Below, piece after piece: positions 58,416-64,000 of a stretch of DNA of 64,000 bases. This DNA comes from Massilia sp. YIM B02763 (GTDB taxonomy: Bacteria; Pseudomonadota; Gammaproteobacteria; Burkholderiales; Burkholderiaceae_D): assembly GCF_030412015.1 (NCBI RefSeq), contig NZ_JASNRD010000003.1, positions 345,619-409,618 of the forward strand, in the 5' to 3' direction. Position 1 is the first letter of the stretch. Each line of letters starts with the position of its first letter. The position numbers and the translations under genes were made by a program. The notes beneath the pieces are model-generated. The model did not search any database, was not told the DNA's origin, and was given only the letters and a program-made list of their open reading frames with translations.

Positions 58416-58939
58416 TGGAACCCGTATCCCTGGCGCTGGCACTCGCTCAGTTCGCGCCGTCCCTGATCAAATTCTTCACCGGCAGCGACAAGGCGGCCGT
58501 CGTGGCCGGCAAGGTGATCGACATCGCCAAGACCGTCACCGGCGCGCCGAGCGGCGAGGCTGCGCTCGATGTGCTGAAAGTGGACCCGGCGAAGGTGCTC
58601 GAGTTTCAGCAGGCCGCCATGCTGAACGATGCCGATCTGACCAAGGCATTCCTGGCCGACGTGCAGAGCGCCCGCGCGCGCGACATCGAATTGCACAAGG
58701 CAGGCTTCGGCAATCGCCGTGCCGACGTCATGGTGGCGCTGGACGTGCTGGGCCTGATCTCCTGCCTGCTGGTGCTGGTGCTGTACCGCGAGGCGCTGCC
58801 TGGTGAAGTGGTGGGGCTGCTGTCGGCGATCTCCGGCATTTTCGGCGCCTGCCTGCGCGATGCGCACCAGTTCGAGTTCGGCAGCTCGCGCAGTTCGCAG
58901 ATCAAGGATGCGACCATCAGCAAGCTGACGAGCACGTGA
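58415..58939 (+). CDS. Phage lysis-region membrane protein
   Basis: A 174-residue protein with a helical N-terminal half (APSLIKFFTGSDKAAVVAGK, AMLNDADLTKAFLADVQSAR) and two C-terminal transmembrane helices (about 105-125 and 130-150). Proteins of this type next to holin-endolysin pairs are often called second holins or holin-like; the role is inferred from location. Confidence 0.65.
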   Translation: MEPVSLALALAQFAPSLIKFFTGSDKAAVVAGKVIDIAKTVTGAPSGEAALDVLKVDPAKVLEFQQAAMLNDADLTKAFLADVQSARARDIELHKAGFGNRRADVMVALDVLGLISCLLVLVLYREALPGEVVGLLSAISGIFGACLRDAHQFEFGSSRSSQIKDATISKLTST

Positions 58940-59142
58940 TGGAAATCCACGTGATCACCCATCGCGGTGCCGAGCTTATCGCGCAGGTTGTCGGAGGCCA
59001 ACTCACTATTGTGCTGCCTCCAGCGGTCTCTTCACCTCCGTTGTTACCCTCAGTTCAAGCGAGTGCAGTATCGCAAAAGCTATCGAGTCCAGAGGTGAAT
59101 TCGTGTCACAAGTCACATAAAATCGTTTGCCGAAACCGTTAG
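58939..59142 (+). CDS. Hypothetical small protein
   Basis: A 67-residue ORF starting MEIHVITHRGAELIAQVVGG, its ATG overlapping the previous stop by one base. The rest is Pro/Ser-rich. It could be the last gene of the lysis operon. No lipobox is present, so it is not a clear Rz1. Confidence 0.4.
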   Translation: MEIHVITHRGAELIAQVVGGQLTIVLPPAVSSPPLLPSVQASAVSQKLSSPEVNSCHKSHKIVCRNR

Positions 59143-59171
59143 GTTTAGCTAAACTAATCGGGCAGGCAAGC

Positions 59172-59239
59172 GCAGGACTTGTAGAGGTCGCCGAAAGGTG
59201 GCAGCCCGAACGGGTGGGATCCTCGAACCTGGGGTCTGC
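59172..59239 (+). ncRNA. Compact structured element at the end of the late operon
   Basis: An outer stem GCAGGAC/GTCTGC (one bulge) and an inner stem GAGG/CCTC (59184-59187 with 59221-59224) enclose two hairpins: CGCC-GAAA-GGTG (59189-59200) and GCCC-GAAC-GGGT (59204-59215). This is a three-way-junction-like fold with a GNRA loop on the plus strand. A terminator follows 13 bases later. No known RNA family is recognised. Confidence 0.4.
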
Positions 59240-59241
59240 AA

Positions 59242-60021
59242 CTATTTCTGAGGGCTCACCAACATGGTGAGCCTTTCTTTTTCCGGTGCTGCGCACCAGA
59301 ACTTCATCCCATACCCGTCGATGCGTTGCTTGTTCCTGAAGATCACGGGAGCCAGCATCTTCAGGTAGCGCTCTTCGACGTCACCGTATCGCGATAGGTT
59401 GCTCGCGAAGAAAGCACTTGAGGCGACGGCGTCAGCAAGCTGGAGTCCAGCGAGCTTGTCGTGGTTGACAGCTTGCACGCGTGCTGGATCGATCGCTCCC
59501 CAGTCAATATGTATGCTCTGCGTGTTGGCGGATTGAACTAGAAGCAAGCCCAGGTACGCACGCAAGTCGTCGTAGGACATGGCAGACCGGTTGGAAAACA
59601 CTAGGTCAGCCTTGCATTGCCCATTGTTTGAGTGATTGCGGCAAAGCCAGCTGATGCGCTCCACAAGCAATCGCGTGCAGTAGCGGTAGAGCTTGTGAGC
59701 CTCTTGTTGAAACGTCTCCGGATTGTGAATGGTGGGCTTGTGCACCATAATGTTCACAGTGCGCACTGGTAGCCCAGCAATGATGCGAACCAGCGGTAGG
59801 CGCTGTTCATGCTTCAAGTCGCGGAAGTGAAGCGTGTACTTATCCGGCTTGCTCAAAATTTGTCGAACCTCGCGTGCCGCCGCGACCAGCTTCAGATCAT
59901 TCGTCTTTCGCACCACCGTTGCGGACAGCACGAACCAGTCGGAACTACCTTTCCCCCCGTCGCGGAATTTGAACCCCTCGTCACCCGCCTCATCGATATA
60001 CGCCACAAAGTCGCAACTCAT
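59242..60021 (-). CDS. DUF3800 protein
   Basis: A 259-residue DUF3800 protein. The family's N-terminal acidic motif is FVAYIDEAGDEGF, and a C-terminal motif AGLQLADAVASSAFF is present. DUF3800 has a predicted RNase H-like fold and is common on mobile elements and near defence genes; its function is not established. The ATG at 60021 was chosen, since it begins MSCDFVAYIDE. It lies opposite the late operon, with an AT-rich upstream region, as expected for independently expressed cargo. Confidence 0.75.
   Translation of the reverse strand: MSCDFVAYIDEAGDEGFKFRDGGKGSSDWFVLSATVVRKTNDLKLVAAAREVRQILSKPDKYTLHFRDLKHEQRLPLVRIIAGLPVRTVNIMVHKPTIHNPETFQQEAHKLYRYCTRLLVERISWLCRNHSNNGQCKADLVFSNRSAMSYDDLRAYLGLLLVQSANTQSIHIDWGAIDPARVQAVNHDKLAGLQLADAVASSAFFASNLSRYGDVEERYLKMLAPVIFRNKQRIDGYGMKFWCAAPEKERLTMLVSPQK
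59253..59282 (+). terminator. Terminator of the late operon
   Basis: GGCTCACCA-ACA-TGGTGAGCC followed by TTTCTTTTT. It lies inside the 3' end of the convergent DUF3800 coding region. Confidence 0.88.
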
Positions 60022-60753
60022 ACCAGCCCAAACGTTAACTGTTGTTAACAATCCTAGCTGACCAAATCGAGAATCGCAAGTGCTCGTCTACACCAGTTCT
60101 CTTTCGTTTGGTCAATGTGCGGTCAGTGATAAACCTATGCTGGGACTTTACTTCGATGACATAAGTCTACACGAAGCATCTCCTAGCATACGCTTGGCAT
60201 TTAGCATTAATCTCGTTAAAGCATAGGCATAAAACTGTCTGCGAAAAAAAACCATCAACACACTTCATTGTGGTGTTGAATGATGGATGCCGTTTTCATA
60301 GGGCGAAGCGGACTGGAATTAGAAGTGGAAAAAAACACTGTATTAATAACAGAGCACAGCGCCAGAATTGAAACTGAAAGAGCTGCGTACTTTGTGATTC
60401 TGAACGCGATTTCCCCGTTTTTCACTCGCTTCCACTCTAGCTTTAATACTCGCTGAGCTTCTTTCATCAATTCTTTTTCGTGGATGGAATCTGTGTCTAA
60501 CGTATCTTCTTTGTCATTCTCGACTTTCTCTTTCTCTTCCTCTTCTTTTACCATGTTTATAACGTAATTTTCTACTAGCATTATCAATTTCGCATGCTCT
60601 TTGGGATTGAGACGAAGTTTGATCCTAGTACCTAGGGAGCGAAGATGAGCCATTCGCTCGTGTTGGCCGGTCATAAATTCATGCTTTTGGTGCGGCATTT
60701 CTTCCGCGTAATAAGAGGCCACTGGCCTTCCCCCATCGATACGGACACTTCCG

Positions 60754-61614
60754 TTAGGCGCATTTTAGATTTTCAAACTGTACTGGGCTGATGTAGCCGA
60801 GAGTGGAATGACGCCGGCGTGGATTGTAGAACCTTTCAATATAGTCGAACACATCAGCGCGTAAATCATCCCTGGTCCGGTAATGCTTTTTGCTTAAGCG
60901 CTCGGTCTTAAGCGTCGAGAAGAAGCTTTCCATTGCGGCGTTGTCCCAGCAGTTGCCGCGACGGCTCATGCTGCAAACGATGCCGTGGGATTCGAGCAGG
61001 CGCTGGAAGTCCTCGCTCGTGTATTGCGAGCCTTGGTCCGAATGATGCAGCACGGCACGGGGCCGGCCGCGACGGAAAATTGCCATCAGCAGTGCATCCA
61101 TTACCAACTGCGCCGTCATCGTCGGTTGCATCGACCAGCCCACCACACGCCGTGAGTACAGGTCGAGGACGACAGCGACGAATAGCCAGCCTTCGCCGGT
61201 CCAAACGTAGGTAAAGTCCGCGGCCCACTTCTGGTTCGGTCCCGTCGCTTCAAACTGCCGGTCCAGCAGATTCGGCGCAATCGCGTGGACGGGTGCGTCA
61301 AGTTGTCTTGGTGCCCGAAGTCGCTTATGGCGGGCCTTGATACCCGCGGCTTTCATCAGCCGTGCTACACGGTTCTCGCTGCAGGAGAAACCAGCGTCGA
61401 TAAGGTCTCGGACTACGCGCGGCGAACCATATGTGCCGTCGCTGGCTTCGTGGCTGTTCTTGATTGCCTTGAGCAGCTCGGCATTCTCGCGTTCGTGAGC
61501 ACTCGCCGGCCGTCCAAGCCAATCATAAAAGCCGCTGCTCGATACGCCGAGTAGACGACACATCGTTCGCGTTGGCCAGATGGTTCGATATTTGGCGATG
61601 AAGCCGTACTTCAC
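60754..61614 (-). CDS. IS3-family transposase OrfB (DDE integrase domain)
   Basis: A 286-residue ORF with HTH_21-like and rve domains. The DDE triad is seen in AADFTYVWTGEG, LHHSDQGSQYTS and NAAMESFFSTLK. The GTG start overlaps orfA by four bases, but the active product should be the OrfAB fusion made by frameshifting at 61650-61644. Confidence 0.93.
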   Translation of the reverse strand: MKYGFIAKYRTIWPTRTMCRLLGVSSSGFYDWLGRPASAHERENAELLKAIKNSHEASDGTYGSPRVVRDLIDAGFSCSENRVARLMKAAGIKARHKRLRAPRQLDAPVHAIAPNLLDRQFEATGPNQKWAADFTYVWTGEGWLFVAVVLDLYSRRVVGWSMQPTMTAQLVMDALLMAIFRRGRPRAVLHHSDQGSQYTSEDFQRLLESHGIVCSMSRRGNCWDNAAMESFFSTLKTERLSKKHYRTRDDLRADVFDYIERFYNPRRRHSTLGYISPVQFENLKCA

Positions 61615-61898
61615 TTGAGGTCGGCTGCGAAGTAGCCGAGCGCCTTTTTTAATATGTCGCGCTCCGTCTTCACTTTCGCCAGCTCGCGCCGCATGCGCTC
61701 ATACTCCTGGGCTGAGACCTTCTCGCGCCCGACTGCGACCTCAGCATCGACGTTGGCATCTCTATACCACCGCCCCAGCAAATTGGCGCCGATGCCCAAG
61801 TCACGGGCTATTGCCGCCTTGCTCGCGCCAGGCTGGCCTACCAGCTTGACTGCTTCGCGCTTAAACTCTTCTGAAAACACCCGTCTTTCACGTGCCAT
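61611..61898 (-). CDS. IS3-family transposase OrfA
   Basis: A 95-residue HTH_Tnp_1 protein (FSEEFKREAVKLVGQPGASK, AAIARDLGIGANLLGRWYRD) with a leucine-zipper-like end. The run A AAA AAG (minus strand, 61650-61644, encoding LKK) is the standard IS3 -1 slippery site, followed by a hairpin-capable GC-rich stretch. Confidence 0.93.
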   Translation of the reverse strand: MARERRVFSEEFKREAVKLVGQPGASKAAIARDLGIGANLLGRWYRDANVDAEVAVGREKVSAQEYERMRRELAKVKTERDILKKALGYFAADLK

Positions 61899-62227
61899 GT
61901 AATACCTCCGATAGGGACATCATACCTATCGAAAGTGTCCGTCGTGGTGGGGGAAGGCCACACTGAAACAAGCTCCCCTACGCCAGCAATATATTCGGCC
62001 AGTTCATTACGCAATGCGTCGACCCATGCCTGCCTAAATTCAGAAGTTTTTTGTTCCTTCGTAAGAAGTGTAGAGATGAACACTACACCTGCACCGATCA
62101 CAGATGCGATGATGGCTCCTACCGAAGCATCTGGTATATTCATATTATAAGTCCGCAGTTTTTTAGCCTAGAATGACTGACCAGTATATCTGGTGAGCAA
62201 TCTAATATTCTCACCGAATGTAACGCT

Positions 62228-63661
62228 CTATGGGGTCGCACGTTTGATTGGCGATACGTTTCCTGCGGCAGTGGTCTGCAAGATCTCTGCAAGCCGCTCC
62301 CCGAGTAGTCGCCATGCGTCGCGTTTCTCATCAGCGTAGTCGTGATGCAGGTAGTGCCGGCGCACCTTGCTGCCGCTCAGTACGTGGTTCTGACAGCGGT
62401 CGATGGTGTCGAGAGGCACGCCGAGCTTCTGCATCATGGTCGCGCCCGTCCGGCGCAGGTCGTGGGGCGTCCAAGATCCGTTTCGCCCGTTGGCCAGCAC
62501 CAGCGTGTTGTCGCTCCGTCGTTTCGCGAGCGCCGCCACCGGCTTTCCGTCCTTCGATTTCTTGAACATCGCCTGGCGGTCGCCGATCTGCTTAGTGATG
62601 GACTTCGTACCGATGTGCGTTGCGTTGTCGATCGATGGGAAGCACCAGTCCGTGTGGCCAGTGACCGTGTGCAGCAGCTGGAACTGCTCCCGCGCGAAGG
62701 GGGAAAGATAGATCCGCATGTCTGCCAAGCTGCCCTTGACGTTGTCTTTCGGGATGAACCATTCGCCGGCCGCCAGGTCCACATCGTCCCACCGCGCCAT
62801 GCTCAGCTCTCCGACGCGGCATAGGGTGGACAGCATGATCCAAATCGCGCGCTGCGTGGTGCGCTCGAGCGGCTGGCGCGCGAGGCGCTTGTTTGGCGCG
62901 TTTGCATACTCATCCTCGCCGCGTTGCAGCACATCGCGCAGCTCGACGATTTCTTCCGGCGAAAGCACGCGGTCGCTCTGGTTGTCCAGGTCGTAGTCGT
63001 CGGCAACAATCTTCTCGATCTCGATTAGGTCCATCGGATTACCGTCGACCATGAGCTTGCGCCAGGGCTGGCGCTTCTGCGCCCAGGCGAACATCTGCGT
63101 GAGCATATTGCGGGCGACGACGGCCGTGCGGTTCACGCCGCGGTCAACGAGCGCACGCAGCACAGTGCGCACGTCGTGCTCGGTTACCGCCTTGACAGCG
63201 ATGCCGCCCAGGCCCGGCAGGACGTCCGCGCCGAACAGCCGCTTGATCTCGGCGTTCCCGTCCTTGCGGCGCACCCCGTCCTTGACCCACGCCTCGAACA
63301 TGTCTTGCACGGTCAAGTCGGCGACGCGCTTCGCCTCGATCTCGACCAGCTTTGCGGCGATCGCCTCTTGCTTCTCGTGGCGGACCACTTTCTTTTCCGC
63401 CGCTGGGTCGACGCCGTCGGCGACCTTGGCGCGCGCGCCGTCACGGTTACTGCGGATCGTCGATAGGCTGTCGGCCGGCCAGGTGCCGCAGGAAAAATCC
63501 TTCGACTTTCCGTCGAACCGGTAGCGGTAGTAAAATGAGATCGTTACGGTGCCATCCGTTTTCAAGCGCACACGGCCGAGTAGGCCGCCTTCCTCACGCA
63601 CGGTAGTGCCGGCCTGATCGGCCCGGATTGCCTCAAGAGTTCGTTGTGTTAGCTTCGCCAT
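62228..63661 (-). CDS. int: Tyrosine integrase
   Basis: A 477-residue P4/DUF4102-type integrase. The N-terminal arm-binding domain is residues 1-90 (MAKLTQRTLEAIRADQAGTT), then a core-binding domain (SAM-like, about 115-210). Catalytic residues are Arg282 (TLCRVGEL), His400 and Arg403 (TPHDLRRTG), His426 and Tyr442 (HYLHHDYADEKR). The start at 63661 gives the family N-terminus; an upstream extension crosses the arm repeats and is unlikely. It lies 171 bases from attR. Confidence 0.95.
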   Translation of the reverse strand: MAKLTQRTLEAIRADQAGTTVREEGGLLGRVRLKTDGTVTISFYYRYRFDGKSKDFSCGTWPADSLSTIRSNRDGARAKVADGVDPAAEKKVVRHEKQEAIAAKLVEIEAKRVADLTVQDMFEAWVKDGVRRKDGNAEIKRLFGADVLPGLGGIAVKAVTEHDVRTVLRALVDRGVNRTAVVARNMLTQMFAWAQKRQPWRKLMVDGNPMDLIEIEKIVADDYDLDNQSDRVLSPEEIVELRDVLQRGEDEYANAPNKRLARQPLERTTQRAIWIMLSTLCRVGELSMARWDDVDLAAGEWFIPKDNVKGSLADMRIYLSPFAREQFQLLHTVTGHTDWCFPSIDNATHIGTKSITKQIGDRQAMFKKSKDGKPVAALAKRRSDNTLVLANGRNGSWTPHDLRRTGATMMQKLGVPLDTIDRCQNHVLSGSKVRRHYLHHDYADEKRDAWRLLGERLAEILQTTAAGNVSPIKRATP

Positions 63662-63693
63662 TTTCAGTGCAAGGGGTCGGGGGGGTGGAATTT

Positions 63694-63716
63694 TTACCCC
63701 TACAATTACCCCTACA
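63694..63716. repeat. Right arm-type repeats (TTACCCCTACA x2)
   Basis: Exact copies at 63694-63704 and 63706-63716, upstream of int. Matching sites lie beside attL. Their place suggests both recombination and control of the int promoter. Confidence 0.7.
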
Positions 63717-63832
63717 GTTTCCTTGGCTCGTATGGTACAGCTTGGGACGCCTTGGGACAATGGGAATGCTTAAGTCGTTGATATATAAACAGTTTTTGGA
63801 TTTCCCGGGATTCCATGGGACAAGCTAAAAAT

Positions 63833-63882
<50 letters not shown>

Positions 63883-63895
63883 GGATTCAATGAGA

Positions 63896-63922
63896 TAGGC
63901 CAGCTTTCGAGCTGGCCTTTTT
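63896..63922 (+). terminator. Original host terminator of tRNA-Pro
   Basis: GGCCAGCT-TTCG-AGCTGGCC followed by TTTTT. It belonged to the tRNA gene before integration. The remaining 78 bases of the window show no recognisable gene. Confidence 0.85.
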
Positions 63923-64000
63923 CGTTTGCGGCGACGCTCATGCGCTCAGTGCAACTTGCCACTTCCTGACGCGTTCCACCATCGCTGGCGTGCAGGAGAA

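Larger units (their letters stand above)
60723..61960 (-). mobile_element. IS3-family insertion sequence (1238 bp)
   Basis: Terminal inverted repeats of 31 bases (60723-60753 and 61930-61960, 5 mismatches, ends TGGCCTTCCCCC). A 3-bp target duplication CAC flanks it (60720-60722 and 61961-61963). It encodes orfA and orfB with a frameshift signal and looks intact. Confidence 0.93.
60255..62143 (-). pseudogene. Two-TM coiled membrane protein gene interrupted by an IS3-family element
   Basis: The 5' part (62143-61961, 61 codons: MNIPDASVGAIIASVIGAGV..., with EFRQAWVDALRNELAEYIAG) and the 3' part (60722-60255) are in the same frame once the IS and one copy of the duplicated GTG codon are removed. 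The restored protein would be 215 residues, with an N-terminal TM helix, a helical domain with LGTRIKLRLNPKEHAKLIML, an acidic Lys/Glu stretch and a C-terminal TM helix. Clearly AT-rich, so probably acquired. The function is unknown. Confidence 0.85.

Noticed and set aside
59172..59239. tRNA or known ribozyme reading of the structured element
   Set aside because: No acceptor stem, anticodon arm or TTCRA-type T-loop with a matching stem on either strand, and no hammerhead or twister core.
62228..63760. Longer integrase starting at 63760
   Set aside because: The extra 33 residues read through both arm repeats and do not resemble the family; MAKLTQRTLEA at 63661 is the normal start.

Overview
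The window is about 22 kb of GC-rich betaproteobacterial chromosome followed by one complete-looking prophage of about 41.6 kb. The host is probably an Oxalobacteraceae member of the Massilia type. This is inferred from gene content and order (rpsF-priB-rpsR-rplI-dnaB, lexA with its SOS box, DUF47-pit, alaA-hom) and from two families of intergenic palindromic repeats; no rRNA is present to confirm it.

Host part (1-22281). A Sel1-type secreted protein is followed by lexA, the ribosomal/primosomal operon, dnaB, a phosphate transport pair, two tandem small lipoproteins, a PIN-PhoH ATPase and a Bcp peroxiredoxin. On the minus strand at 10299-16935 lies an L-Ara4N lipid A modification operon: Mth938-like gene, arnT, a small EamA-type flippase subunit, arnB, arnC, a stand-alone ArnA formyltransferase and arnD. 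The ArnA decarboxylase half and ugd are absent. Then come alaA, hom and an LplT-PlsC fusion, ending at tRNA-Pro(GGG).

Prophage (22234-63882). The phage integrated into the 3' part of tRNA-Pro. A 50-bp exact core repeat marks attL and attR, and the integrase lies next to attR. Repeats of TTACCCCTACA, four on the left and two on the right, look like integrase arm sites. A leftward early operon of mostly unknown genes ends with an AlpA-like gene. The immunity region resembles phage P22 immI: an Arc-like gene and an Ant/Rha antirepressor run leftward, and a Mnt-like ribbon-helix-helix repressor runs rightward. Six copies of a palindrome with core CACCGTG (or its complement) sit three each on two well-formed promoters. 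Replication genes, scattered small membrane genes, a zinc-ribbon protein in the position of a Q antiterminator and an SOS box follow.

The late operon is of HK97/siphovirus type: HNH, TerS, TerL, portal, ClpP-like protease, capsid, connectors, tail tube, a frameshifted tail chaperone pair, a 2071-residue tape measure, an unusually short tail tip, a beta-helix tailspike and a lysis cassette. Several terminator-like hairpins interrupt this operon, which fits processive antitermination.

The right end (59.2-62.1 kb) carries accessory cargo: a compact structured element, a DUF3800 gene, and an AT-rich membrane-protein gene split cleanly by an IS3-family element with a 3-bp duplication. Removing the IS restores one 215-codon reading frame.
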